In this document: piece by piece, positions 34,744-43,154 of the stretch | Layout: every line of letters starts with the position of its first letter | Position numbering within the stretch: the first letter of the stretch is position 1 | DNA from: Arcobacter iocasae | Lineage (GTDB): Bacteria; Campylobacterota; Campylobacteria; Campylobacterales; Arcobacteraceae | NCBI RefSeq assembly: GCF_042214795.1 | Contig: NZ_CP090177.1 | Coordinates: 992,001 to 1,056,000, forward strand | Direction: 5' to 3' | DNA length: 64,000 nt | Notes under the pieces: model-generated | Database searches by the model: none | The model's input: only the letters and a program-made list of their open reading frames with translations | Told to the model about the DNA's origin: nothing | Position numbers and translations under genes: made by a program

Positions 34744-35154
34744 TTATTTTCCTGTAATATATTTACTTTGTATAAACTCACTTGCTTGTTCTTCTTCTGC
34801 AAGAAGTAATTTTTTGTATAACTCTTTTTTCTCTTCTTTTAGTAAATAATCATACTGTTCAGACTCTTTTTGTAACTGTACAATTTCTAAGTTTACTTTT
34901 GTTAATTTTGAAAGTAAAAAGTTTTTCTGAGACTCTAGTTTCTTAGCTTCTCTTCTAAGTGAATCTTTATGAATTTCCAATACCATAAAATCTGAAATTG
35001 CCCCATATCTATCAACACTTGCTGTATTTATATTTCTTTTTAAATCATTAATTTGCTCTTCAAACAGTGAAATTGAATTTAAAAGTTCAGCTTTAAACAT
35101 TAACTTTTGATCTGTTTGAGATTTTTTAAGATTAAAAAGCTTTTTTATCATCAA
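34744..35154 (-). CDS. FliJ-like coiled-coil flagellar protein
   Basis: 136 residues, almost entirely helical and coiled coil (SLFEEQINDLKRNINTASVD, LRREAKKLESQKNFLLSKLT, EIVQLQKESEQYDYLLKEEK). The size and position beside the export gene fliQ fit FliJ, the stalk of the export ATPase, but FliJ sequences diverge too much for a motif-based call. The stop codon of fliQ overlaps the start of this gene by four bases. Confidence 0.6.
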   Translation of the reverse strand: MMIKKLFNLKKSQTDQKLMFKAELLNSISLFEEQINDLKRNINTASVDRYGAISDFMVLEIHKDSLRREAKKLESQKNFLLSKLTKVNLEIVQLQKESEQYDYLLKEEKKELYKKLLLAEEEQASEFIQSKYITGK

Positions 35155-35420
35155 TTATTCCCATACATTAAAATCATATTCCATAATTCTTTAGTGTATG
35201 TACTTACATTATCACCAATCCAAGGCAGAGAAATCAATATAAAAACAGATACTAAAATAACTTTAGGCACAAAACTCAAAGCTGCATCAGAGATTTGCGT
35301 TACTGCTTGAAATACAGAAATTAAAAGTCCTATTACCATACTAACAAGTAATGATGGTAAAGCTAATAAAAGAATAATTTTTACTGTACTTTGGGCAATA
35401 CCCATTAAATCCATGTTCAT
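35151..35420 (-). CDS. fliQ: flagellar biosynthesis protein FliQ
   Basis: 89 residues, two membrane helices, the invariant size of the family. Visible: MGIAQSTVKIILLLALPSLL, VSMVIGLLISVFQAVTQISD, LSFVPKVILVSVFILISLPW, IGDNVSTYTKELWNMI. FliQ is part of the export gate with FliP and FliR. The start overlaps the upstream acidic protein's TGA in an ATGA arrangement, so the two are translationally coupled. Confidence 0.95.
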   Translation of the reverse strand: MNMDLMGIAQSTVKIILLLALPSLLVSMVIGLLISVFQAVTQISDAALSFVPKVILVSVFILISLPWIGDNVSTYTKELWNMILMYGNN

Positions 35421-36283
35421 TCTTTTATCTTTACAGTAATTTCTAAGGCTTTACTTTCCAATAGTTTAGATAAAAACTCTTTTATATCATTAGGATTATC
35501 AAGTTTAATACTCATCTCTTTTGCCTTACTTTGGATTTTTTTTGCAACTTTTGGCTTAATCTCTTTTCCACTAAATACATTTAAGATATCATCTTCACTT
35601 AGTTCATCTAAAGATGTAATATCTTCCAGATTAATATATTCTTCAATATCTTCTAATGATTTCATCGAATCCTCAGATTCATTTGGCTCTGTTTGTGTAA
35701 TTGGACTTTCATCATTTTCAATCATTTCTTCATCTTTATTGATAATTTCTTCTTCAATTTCATTTTTTTCTTCAACTTCATCTTCATCTTGAGATAATAA
35801 ATCTTTTAAATCATCACTTAATTCATATTCATCGTCTAAATCTTCATCTAAACTTTCACTTTCATAAGCATCATTTACAATGTTTGTAATAGAATCATGA
35901 ATTTGTGTTCCCTCATCAGATTCATCAATTTCATTATCTAAACCCAAATCTTTCATTTTCTTTAAAATATATCTAGAAATATCATGTATTGAATCAACAC
36001 TAAAATCCTCAATACCTTTTTCTTTTAAATACCTTTGCTCTATTCCATCTTTAGGTTTTAAAAACTTTATTTTAGAATTTATTAAATTTTCTTTTATTAT
36101 TTTAGCATCGTCTATTAAAAAAATATCATCACTATTATCTTCAATAAGTTCTTTTAAAGTACTCAAAGACTGAACTTCTTGAATTAAGCCTTTTCCCTCT
36201 AATTTATAATCAATTAGAGTTCTACTTAATTCATCTTTAATATCTTTTTTAAAGTTTTGATTGCCATAAATATAAATATTCAA
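35417..36283 (-). CDS. highly acidic flagellar-cluster protein of unknown function
   Basis: 288 residues from TTG 36283, with TAGGA six bases upstream. N-terminal domain of about 115 residues that reads like a small alpha/beta fold (MNIYIYGNQNFKKDIKDE, DDIFLIDDAKIIKENLINSK). A very acidic, low-complexity middle (about 120-225: ESLDEDLDDEYELSDDLKD, then DEDEVEEKNEIEEEIINKDE) leads to a mixed C-terminal domain ending LLESKALEITVKIKE. No family I recognise. First gene of the minus-strand flagellar run, ATGA-coupled to fliQ, divergent from flgI. A regulatory or assembly role is plausible. Confidence 0.65.
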   Translation of the reverse strand: MNIYIYGNQNFKKDIKDELSRTLIDYKLEGKGLIQEVQSLSTLKELIEDNSDDIFLIDDAKIIKENLINSKIKFLKPKDGIEQRYLKEKGIEDFSVDSIHDISRYILKKMKDLGLDNEIDESDEGTQIHDSITNIVNDAYESESLDEDLDDEYELSDDLKDLLSQDEDEVEEKNEIEEEIINKDEEMIENDESPITQTEPNESEDSMKSLEDIEEYINLEDITSLDELSEDDILNVFSGKEIKPKVAKKIQSKAKEMSIKLDNPNDIKEFLSKLLESKALEITVKIKE

Positions 36284-36373
36284 AGATATTCCTAATTTAT
36301 TTTTTCATTTATAATATCTAAAATTTATATAAATTTAGATAAAATAAATCAATATTTATACGAGGTAAACTAT
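36284..36373. promoter_or_regulatory. divergent flagellar promoter region with near-palindrome
   Basis: 90-base spacer between the two flagellar runs. A 25-base near-perfect palindrome at 36316-36340 (ATCTAAA and TTTAGAT ends around TATA) lies close to the centre. No GG-N10-GC sigma-54 element or GCCGATAA-type sigma-28 element was seen. It is a possible operator for a flagellar regulator. Confidence 0.45.
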
Positions 36374-37423
36374 TTGAAATTCATTTTTTTATTTTTTTTA
36401 TTTTTTACATCAAATTACGCTCAAACAATAAAAGACATAACAAATATTGTTGGTATTAGAGAGAATCAACTCTTAGGATATGGTCTAGTTGTGGGACTTG
36501 CAGGGACTGGTGACAAATCAACTTTTACTATGCAAAGTTTACAAAACTTACTTAGAAATTCATATATTAAAATACCAACTTCATCTATTAAGTCAAAAAA
36601 TATTGCAGCGGTTATGGTAACTGCTATGCTTCCCCCTTTTGCAAGACAAGGGGATAAAATAAAAGTAAAAATTTCTGCCATTGGTGATGCAAAATCAATC
36701 AATAATGGTGAACTTTTATTGACCCAATTAAAAGGTGTAGATGGTAATGTATATGGTCTGGCACAAGGCACAATTATAGCTGATAGAGATAATGAAACTA
36801 CAGGTATGATTTATGAGGGAGCTATGATTGAAAATGAAGTTCCTTTTACACTAAAAAATGAAAAAGACTTAACGCTAAGTTTAGTAAAAGCATCGGCTAC
36901 TGATGCAGATATGATTCAAAGAAAAATAAATGAAAAATTTGGAGATAAGATTGCTTTTGCAGAAGATACAAGAACTGTAACTGTCAAAAAACCACCTAAT
37001 ATTTCTATGGTTAGATTTATCGCCCAAGTTCAAACTATAAATTTAGATTCAACATTTAGAAAAAGAATTATTATTGATTTAAACAGACAAATGATAATAT
37101 CAGGAAATGAAGTTCCTATAGGTCCAGTTACTGTTTCAAAAGATAATTTCATTATAAGAATTAAAAAATCAGATTTAAATAATGAGCAGTGGGATAATGT
37201 GGAAGTAAATAAAGGAATGAATATTGGTGATGATATAGTAATTGCTGATAAGCCTATTGTTGATTTAGATAATACTATGATTAATACAAAAGGACAACCA
37301 AAAGTTTCTGATTTAGTGCGAGCGATGAAAGTTATGAAACTACCAATGAGTGATATAATTGATACCTTAAAGTTAATAAAAGAGTTAGGTGCTCTTGATG
37401 CAGAACTTGAGATAAGAGGATAA
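36374..37423 (+). CDS. flgI: flagellar P-ring protein FlgI
   Basis: 349 residues from TTG 36374, with GAGG eight bases upstream. Signal peptide KFIFLFFLFFTSNYAQ. FlgI landmarks: KDITNIVGIRENQLLGYGLV, VGLAGTGDKSTFTMQSLQNL, NIAAVMVTAMLPPFARQGDK, QGTIIADRDNETTGMIYEGA and the C-terminal LVRAMKVMKLPMSDIIDTLK. FlgI polymerises into the periplasmic ring around the rod. It leads the plus-strand flagellar run with fliM three bases after its stop. Confidence 0.94.
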   Translation: MKFIFLFFLFFTSNYAQTIKDITNIVGIRENQLLGYGLVVGLAGTGDKSTFTMQSLQNLLRNSYIKIPTSSIKSKNIAAVMVTAMLPPFARQGDKIKVKISAIGDAKSINNGELLLTQLKGVDGNVYGLAQGTIIADRDNETTGMIYEGAMIENEVPFTLKNEKDLTLSLVKASATDADMIQRKINEKFGDKIAFAEDTRTVTVKKPPNISMVRFIAQVQTINLDSTFRKRIIIDLNRQMIISGNEVPIGPVTVSKDNFIIRIKKSDLNNEQWDNVEVNKGMNIGDDIVIADKPIVDLDNTMINTKGQPKVSDLVRAMKVMKLPMSDIIDTLKLIKELGALDAELEIRG

Positions 37424-37426
37424 GAG

Positions 37427-38521
37427 ATGGCAGAATTTTTAAGTCAAGATGAAATTGATGCTCTTTTAGACATAGCCGAACAAGGTGAAGATATTGATAA
37501 GACGGCCGATGAGCCAATAATATCAAAAGAAAAAAATTATTCAATTTATGACTTCAAAAAACCAAATCGTATCTCAAATGAACAATTTAAAGCATTCTCA
37601 ACACTACATGACAAAATGCTAAGGGATCTTATTACTGATCTATCAGCAATGCTTAGAAAAATAGTTGATATAAAACTATACTCAATTGAACAAATGACCT
37701 ATGGTGAGTTTATTTTATCAATTCCACAATTAACTTCACTAAATACTTTATCTATTAAACCACTTGATGGAAGAATAGTAATTGAGTGTAATCCTGGTAT
37801 TTCACATAAGATTATTGCAGAATTATTAGGTAGTGGCTCTGTTGCTTCAAGTGATAATTTAGATAGAGAATTAACGGAAATCGAAGTTGAGATTTTTGAT
37901 CACTTCTATAAATTAATTGTTTCTCATTTGTACAAAGCTTGGGATGAGATTACAACCTTGAATTTTAAAATAGAATCAAGAGATACAAATGCAAATGCTA
38001 TTCAAATTATCTCTGACCATGAGATTGTTTTACTTGTTGTTTTAGAATTTACAATTGATGAAGAGTCAGGGTTTTTATCTATTTGTTACCCTATTTCTTA
38101 CATAGAGACTTTACTGAATAAAATTGTTACAAAAATCTTTGCAGAAGGTAGAAATAAAAAAGCAAGTAGAAAAAAAGATATTACAACTTTGATTTCTGGT
38201 GCAAAAATGAATATAGAAGCAATTATGGCTGAAACCGTTTTAAAAACTTCAGAAATATTAGATTTAAAAGAAGGAGATGTAATAGTATTTAACAAAAACT
38301 CAACATCTGCTACATCTAAACTTTACATAAATAAAAAAGAAAAATTCTTAGCAATTAGTGGACTATCAAATAATAGAAAAGCCGTTCAAATAAAAGCTAA
38401 TATTGATCATGAAAAAATGGAAACACTTGAGACCTTAAGAGGAATGAGAGAAGAGAGAATTATAAAAGCTAAAGAGACTCAAGAGAAGATTGCTCAATTA
38501 CTATCAGAAAGAGACGATTAA
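37427..38521 (+). CDS. fliM: flagellar motor switch protein FliM
   Basis: 364 residues. The N-terminal CheY-binding peptide is FLSQDEIDALLDIAEQ. The middle CheC-like domain and C-terminal SpoA domain follow (LSIKPLDGRIVIECNPGISH, LGSGSVASSDNLDRELTEIE, LKEGDVIVFNKNS). FliM is the C-ring protein that reverses rotation on phospho-CheY binding. It overlaps a weak hairpin (AAGAGAC/GTCTCTT, 38509-38528) at its 3' end. Convergent with pyrC. Confidence 0.93.
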   Translation: MAEFLSQDEIDALLDIAEQGEDIDKTADEPIISKEKNYSIYDFKKPNRISNEQFKAFSTLHDKMLRDLITDLSAMLRKIVDIKLYSIEQMTYGEFILSIPQLTSLNTLSIKPLDGRIVIECNPGISHKIIAELLGSGSVASSDNLDRELTEIEVEIFDHFYKLIVSHLYKAWDEITTLNFKIESRDTNANAIQIISDHEIVLLVVLEFTIDEESGFLSICYPISYIETLLNKIVTKIFAEGRNKKASRKKDITTLISGAKMNIEAIMAETVLKTSEILDLKEGDVIVFNKNSTSATSKLYINKKEKFLAISGLSNNRKAVQIKANIDHEKMETLETLRGMREERIIKAKETQEKIAQLLSERDD

Positions 38522-38526
38522 GTCTC

Positions 38527-39540
38527 TTACTTTAAACTCCAAGCTATCTTTTGATTATTGTACATAGGTACAACATTTTCACCAAAATCTTCATAGATAT
38601 TAGGCACGGTAAACTCTTCTTTTACCAATGTAATATCTTTTTTTAAAGCTTTAAAGTCATATATTTTTTGAGCATTTAGGCTTAAAAAAGCATTTAAATT
38701 ATCTAAACTATCATGTTTCTCAAAAAGTTCAACTAAAACTTGCAAAGCAATAGAAGAAGTAAAAACACCAGCTGCACAACCACAAGACTCTTTTTTATGC
38801 TTAGGATGTGGAGCAGAATCAGAACCAAACATAACCTTTGGATTACCAGTAATTGCTGCATTCAATAAAGAATCTCTATCTTCATATCTTTTTGCTATTG
38901 GTTTACAAAAAAGGTGTGGTTGAAGCATTCCACCTGCTACATCATCTAAAGTTATTATCAAATGGTGTAAAGTAATTGTCGCATATAAATTATCATATTT
39001 TTCTAATAATTCTACAGCATCTTTAGTCGTAATATGCTCCATTATAATTTTTAGTTTAGGAAAGCTTTTTGCCAAACCTTCATATATTGGCATAAACTCC
39101 TTTTCCCTATCCATTACAAAACCATTAGTCTCACCATGAACACATAAAGGAATACCTAAATCACTCATAGCCTCTAAAGTGGGTCTTAGACTTTGGGCAT
39201 CTATAGCTGCTACTCCATTTTCTGAGTTTGTAGTAATTCCAGCAGGATATAGTTTTATACCTATAATTTCATCTTTTACTTCTTCTAAGAATTCCCTTGA
39301 ATATTCTTGAAAAAACAGAGTCATAAAAGGTTCAAAAGTATCACCTTTACATGCTTCAAGAATTCTAGCTTTATAAGATAATAAAGCCTCTTTTGTTCTA
39401 ATAGGAGGTACAAGATTTGGCATAACCAAAGCACCAGCAAAAGTTTTTGAAGTAAGTGGTCCTACTAATTTTAGCATCTCACCATCTCTTAGGTGAAGAT
39501 GCATATCTAAAGGTGAGTTAAGTGTAATTTCTTTACTCAC
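38527..39540 (-). CDS. pyrC: dihydroorotase
   Basis: 337 residues from GTG 39540, which overlaps the glnK TAG by one base; GAGGAAG lies upstream. Class I metal-binding motif MHLHLRDGEM. IIGIKLYPAGITTNSENGVA probably carries the carboxylated Lys. PLCVHGETNGFVMDREKEF, IMEHITTKDAVELL and ITLHHLIITLDDV supply further His ligands, and MFGSDSAPHPKHKKES ends the active site. Catalyses dihydroorotate formation in pyrimidine synthesis. Co-transcribed with glnK/amtB, so nitrogen control may reach pyrC. Confidence 0.94.
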   Translation of the reverse strand: MSKEITLNSPLDMHLHLRDGEMLKLVGPLTSKTFAGALVMPNLVPPIRTKEALLSYKARILEACKGDTFEPFMTLFFQEYSREFLEEVKDEIIGIKLYPAGITTNSENGVAAIDAQSLRPTLEAMSDLGIPLCVHGETNGFVMDREKEFMPIYEGLAKSFPKLKIIMEHITTKDAVELLEKYDNLYATITLHHLIITLDDVAGGMLQPHLFCKPIAKRYEDRDSLLNAAITGNPKVMFGSDSAPHPKHKKESCGCAAGVFTSSIALQVLVELFEKHDSLDNLNAFLSLNAQKIYDFKALKKDITLVKEEFTVPNIYEDFGENVVPMYNNQKIAWSLK

Positions 39541-39878
39541 TAAATTGCTTCCTCGTCTTCTTCACCAGTTCTAATTCTTACAATTTTTTCAATTGGAGAA
39601 ACAAATATTTTACCATCTCCAATTTTTCCAGTTTTAGACGCTTCAGTAATTAATTGGATAGTTGAATCAACATCTTTGTTTGCAACTATAAGTTCTATTT
39701 TGATTTTTGGTAAAAAATCTACAACATACTCAGCACCTCTATATAATTCTGAGTGACCTTGTTGTCTACCATAACCTTTCACATCAGAAACTGTCATACC
39801 CGTAATTCCAGCTTCTGTTAATGCATCTTTTACATCTTCTAGCTTAAATGGTTTGATTATTGCTTCAATTTTTTTCAA
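39540..39878 (-). CDS. glnK: nitrogen regulatory protein PII (GlnK), copy 1
   Basis: 112 residues from TTG 39878, with AAAGGAT upstream. Canonical PII: KKIEAIIKPFKLEDVKDALT, a T-loop GRQQGHSELYRGAEYVVDFL with the uridylylatable Tyr in ELYRG, B-loop TGKIGDGKIFVSPIEKIV and C-loop RIRTGE. It follows amtB on the same strand and would block AmtB when not modified. GlnD encoded on the other strand at 44800 should modify the T-loop tyrosine. Ends in the start of pyrC. Confidence 0.95.
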   Translation of the reverse strand: MKKIEAIIKPFKLEDVKDALTEAGITGMTVSDVKGYGRQQGHSELYRGAEYVVDFLPKIKIELIVANKDVDSTIQLITEASKTGKIGDGKIFVSPIEKIVRIRTGEEDEEAI

Positions 39879-39975
39879 TTTTAATCCTTTTTTTAATTCT
39901 TATATTTTAACAAAATAGTTTTAAATAAACCTAATCTTTTTAAATCAAGCTTAATACACTATTTTTACTACAGTT

Positions 39976-41160
39976 TTAGAATGCTCGTTTAAACTCTGGA
40001 TATGCTTCAAGTCCACATTCATCTACATCTAATCCTTGCATCTCTTCATCTTTTTCTGCTCTTAATGGTACAAACTTATTAATTACATATAATACGATAA
40101 AAGATGAGATAAAAGCAAACACTCCTACAACAACTACACCTTTTAATTGTCCTAGAAGTGTTATATCATCTCCATTTGAGGCAAAAATCCCAACAGCTAA
40201 AGTTCCCCAAATACCATTTAATAAATGAACAGATAATGCTCCAACTGGGTCATCAAGTCTTAGTTTATCAAAGAAACTAACTCCAAAAATTACCAAAACT
40301 CCACCGATTGCACCTATTAAAATAGGAGTATAAATATCATATAAATTTGGACCTGCTGTAATCGCAACTAAACCACCAAGTGCCCCATTTAATACCATGG
40401 TAATATCAAGTCTATGATATCTAAAATACATATAAATACCTACAAGAATTGCTCCTGAAAGACCAGCTGTATTTGTGTTCATTATAGTTAAGGCAACAGC
40501 ATCTGCATTCTCTTTAGATGCGATTGAGCCAATACTTCCACCATTAAAACCAAACCATCCAATCCATAAAAGAAAAGCGCCTAAAGTTACAAGGGGAATA
40601 TTAGAAGCTGGTATTACTCTTACCCCTCCTTCTTTAGGATATCTTCCCCTTCTAGCTCCAATTATTAATATTGCAGCTAATAATGCCCAACCACCAGTAC
40701 TATGAATAACAGTTGAACCAGCTAAATCATACATATTTAAATCTAAAATAGTACTCTTTAACATATCACTTCCCCAAGACCAATTTACAATTATAGGATA
40801 AATTAATGCACCCATAACAATTGTAAATAATCCAAGGGGTAAAACTTTTGCCCTTTCACTAACTCCCCCAGACATTATATTAATAACTTTACCAACAAAT
40901 GCCATTTGAAATAAAAATGCAGCCCATTTACTCATACTATCACTTCCAAAATCACCAAAGGCCACAGAATAACCAACTAATAAAAAAGCAAGTGAAGCCA
41001 CTGCATAAATCATAGTGTTTACCATCAAAACTGCACTAACATTTTTAGTACGCACAAGTCCAGCTTCCAACATAGCAAACCCAGGAACCATAAAAATGAT
41101 TAAAGTCATTGCAAAAAGTGCAAAAAAGGTGTCAATTACATAAGCAATATTTGCATCCAT
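39976..41160 (-). CDS. amtB: ammonium transporter AmtB, copy 1
   Basis: 394 residues, 11 membrane segments. Amt signature region includes IYAVASLAFLLVGYSVAFGD, DLAGSTVIHSTGGWALLAAI (His of the pore gate near TVIHS), LVTLGAFLLWIGWFGFNGGS, NGALGGLVAITAGPN and DDPVGALSVHLLNGIWG. Carries ammonium across the inner membrane. Its promoter region has the palindrome GTATA-N5-TATAC centred about 30 bases upstream of a -10-like TAATAT, the spacing of a class II activator site. Confidence 0.95.
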   Translation of the reverse strand: MDANIAYVIDTFFALFAMTLIIFMVPGFAMLEAGLVRTKNVSAVLMVNTMIYAVASLAFLLVGYSVAFGDFGSDSMSKWAAFLFQMAFVGKVINIMSGGVSERAKVLPLGLFTIVMGALIYPIIVNWSWGSDMLKSTILDLNMYDLAGSTVIHSTGGWALLAAILIIGARRGRYPKEGGVRVIPASNIPLVTLGAFLLWIGWFGFNGGSIGSIASKENADAVALTIMNTNTAGLSGAILVGIYMYFRYHRLDITMVLNGALGGLVAITAGPNLYDIYTPILIGAIGGVLVIFGVSFFDKLRLDDPVGALSVHLLNGIWGTLAVGIFASNGDDITLLGQLKGVVVVGVFAFISSFIVLYVINKFVPLRAEKDEEMQGLDVDECGLEAYPEFKRAF

Positions 41161-41262
41161 TATTATCCTTTTAATATTTTTAACAAATTATATATTATGT
41201 AATTAATTTTTTATTTATTTATGTGGGTGTTTTTTATACACAAATTAAAGTGATTTTTTTTA

Positions 41263-41303
41263 ATATTAAGTTAATTGGATAAGTTTTTGTATATATTATA
41301 TAC
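41263..41303 (-). promoter_or_regulatory. palindromic operator GTATA-N5-TATAC plus -10 for amtB copy 1
   Basis: GTATATATTATATAC at 41289-41303, extended by flanking T and A runs to TTTTGTATA-N5-TATACAAAA. A -10-like TAATAT on the minus strand lies at 41268-41263, about 30 bases downstream of the palindrome centre. Two more copies occur at 43073-43087 and 44021-44035. Confidence 0.6.
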
Positions 41304-41306
41304 AAA

Positions 41307-41337
41307 ACAAAGAAGTGTTAAAGATAACACTCTTTGT
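41307..41337 (-). terminator. terminator after glnK copy 2
   Basis: ACAAAGAAGTGTTA / TAACACTCTTTGT stem with one bulged base and a four-base loop, followed on the minus strand by a T-rich tail. It separates the two amtB-glnK pairs, so transcription of copy 1 probably needs its own promoter. Confidence 0.7.
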
Positions 41338-41376
41338 ATTTTGTAAAAGTAATTTGGTATTTTACTTTTTTTTAAA

Positions 41377-41715
41377 CTAAACTGCTTCGCTACCAGTTTC
41401 ACCAGTTCTAATTCTAACAACATTTTCAATAGGTGTAACGAAAATTTTACCATCTCCGATTTTACCTGTTTTTGCTGCATCTGAAATAGTTGCAATAGTT
41501 TTATCTACATCTTCATCATTTACGATTAATTCAATTTTGATTTTAGCTAAAAAATCAACAATATACTCAGCACCTCTATATAACTCAGAGTGACCTTGTT
41601 GTCTACCATAACCTTTAACATCATTTACTGTCATACCAGTAACACCACTTTCAACTAAAGCCTCTTTTACATCTTCAAGTTTAAAAGGCTTGATGATTGC
41701 TTCGATTTTTTTCAT
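41377..41715 (-). CDS. glnK: nitrogen regulatory protein PII (GlnK), copy 2
   Basis: 112 residues, ATG start. About four fifths identical to copy 1 by eye: same N-terminus, same T-loop GRQQGHSELYRGAEYIVDFL with the Tyr, B-loop TGKIGDGKIFVTPIENVV and RIRTGE end. It follows amtB copy 2. Differences lie mainly in helix 1-2 (ALVESGVTGMTVNDV versus ALTEAGITGMTVSDV) and the last residues. Two PII paralogues beside two AmtB proteins could allow graded control of uptake. Confidence 0.95.
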   Translation of the reverse strand: MKKIEAIIKPFKLEDVKEALVESGVTGMTVNDVKGYGRQQGHSELYRGAEYIVDFLAKIKIELIVNDEDVDKTIATISDAAKTGKIGDGKIFVTPIENVVRIRTGETGSEAV

Positions 41716-41790
41716 TCTTTGTTCCTTTTAATATTTTTCAAAAAATTCATCTTTTCTAAAAAGGTAAGAGTTCTTACCTTCTATAAGCAC

Positions 41791-43005
41791 TTATGCTCTT
41801 TTAAACTCAGGATAAGTTTCAAGTCCAGTTTCATGGATATCTAAACCTTGAACCTCAATCTCTTCACTTACTCTTAATCCAACAATTAGATCTAAGATTT
41901 TCCATACTACAAATGAAGCTATGAAAACAAACGCACCAACAATAACGATACCTTTTACTTGAGCCATGATTGTAACTTCTGGATTAAAGATACCTACAGC
42001 TAAAGTTCCCCAAATACCAGCAACTAAGTGAACAGATAAGGCACCAACTGGATCATCAATTCTTAATTTATCAAACATAGGAACAGCAAATACAACTAAA
42101 GCACCACCAACAATACCTTCAATAAATGCAACCATCATACCTAAGTCTGGTCCTGCAGTACAAGAAACAAGTCCTGCTAAAGCACCATTTAATACCATAG
42201 TTAAATCAACTTTTTTGTAAATAAGTTGAGTTAAAATTGCAGCCATAATAGCACCTGCACAAGCAGCCATATTTGTATCAGCAACAACTAAAGCAATACC
42301 ATCAATATCAGCTTTTGAACCTAGTGCTAATTGAGAACCACCATTAAATCCAAACCATCCCATCCATAAAATGAATGTACCAAGTGTTGCTAATGTTAAA
42401 TTTGAACCAGGAATTGGTCTCACTGTTCCATCTTTACTATATTTACCTTTTCTAGCTCCTAAGATAAGAACACCAGCTAAAGCAGCCCATCCACCAACAG
42501 AGTGAACAATAGTAGAACCTGCGAAGTCAGAGAATCCAGCCATAACCCCACCTAATTCACTTCCACCCCAAGACCAATGTCCTTGTATTGGATAAATAAC
42601 ACCACTTAAAACCACTGTAAAGATTAAGAAAGGCCATAATTTCATTCTCTCTGCAATTGAACCTGAAACAACAGAAGCAGCAGTAGCAACAAATACAACT
42701 TGGAAGAAGAAGTCAGCAGCAGCAGGATATGCAGCATCAGCAGCAGTTACCATACTAATTGTTGAGAAGCTACCCATGATAGATCCACCATCTCCGTACA
42801 TTAAGTTGTAACCAACAAAATAATACATCATACAAGAAATTGCAAATAAAGCAAGATTCTTTGTTAATACCGTAGCATTATTCTTTGATCTTGTTAAACC
42901 AGATTCTAACATAGCGAACCCAGCTGCCATCCACATTACTAGGACTCCCATTACAATAAATAAGAACCCATCAAGAACATATTTTACATCAGCAAAATTT
43001 TCCAT
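41791..43005 (-). CDS. amtB: ammonium transporter AmtB, copy 2
   Basis: 404 residues from ATG 43005, with AAAAGGA six bases upstream; a TTG at 43020 would put the RBS inside the gene. Amt signature: MAAGFAMLESGLTRSKNNAT, FAGSTIVHSVGGWAALAGVL, TLGTFILWMGWFGFNGGSQL, NGALAGLVSCTAGPDLGMM, DDPVGALSVHLVAGIWG. Diverged from copy 1 yet same length class. It has a -10 TATAAT (minus strand, 43051-43046), and the palindrome GTATA-N5-TATAC is centred about 31 bases upstream of it. Confidence 0.95.
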   Translation of the reverse strand: MENFADVKYVLDGFLFIVMGVLVMWMAAGFAMLESGLTRSKNNATVLTKNLALFAISCMMYYFVGYNLMYGDGGSIMGSFSTISMVTAADAAYPAAADFFFQVVFVATAASVVSGSIAERMKLWPFLIFTVVLSGVIYPIQGHWSWGGSELGGVMAGFSDFAGSTIVHSVGGWAALAGVLILGARKGKYSKDGTVRPIPGSNLTLATLGTFILWMGWFGFNGGSQLALGSKADIDGIALVVADTNMAACAGAIMAAILTQLIYKKVDLTMVLNGALAGLVSCTAGPDLGMMVAFIEGIVGGALVVFAVPMFDKLRIDDPVGALSVHLVAGIWGTLAVGIFNPEVTIMAQVKGIVIVGAFVFIASFVVWKILDLIVGLRVSEEIEVQGLDIHETGLETYPEFKRA

Positions 43006-43045
43006 TTTTTTCCTTTTCAAATTGATATAAGAAAGTATAAAATAA

Positions 43046-43087
43046 ATTATAAACTTTCGCTAGTCTTAATCTGTATAATTAGTATAC
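43046..43087 (-). promoter_or_regulatory. palindromic operator GTATA-N5-TATAC plus -10 for amtB copy 2
   Basis: GTATAATTAGTATAC at 43073-43087. The minus-strand -10 TATAAT is 43051-43046, placing the palindrome near -41. GAAAGT/ACTTTC (43031-43057) forms a further inverted repeat around the -10. The same palindrome lies about 40 bases upstream of the divergent -10 at 43121. Confidence 0.6.
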
Positions 43088-43120
43088 AATTATGATTTTT
43101 TCTACTTTTAATTAAAATGC

Positions 43121-43126
43121 TATAAT
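43121..43126 (+). promoter_or_regulatory. -10 element for the Cache-domain membrane protein gene
   Basis: TATAAT preceded by TGC, upstream of the AAGGAAAAT ribosome binding site and the ATG at 43155. Confidence 0.55.
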
Positions 43127-43154
43127 CTAAACAGATTAAATAAGGAAAATATAA

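Noticed and set aside
36284..36373. sigma-54 or sigma-28 promoters for the flagellar operons
   Set aside because: No GG-N10-GC or GCCGATAA-like element was found in the divergent spacer or the other flagellar spacers I checked.
41221..41260. GTGTATAAAAAACAC upstream of amtB copy 1 as a fourth operator
   Set aside because: It has GTGT/ACAC ends but not the GTATA-N5-TATAC pattern, so I did not count it.
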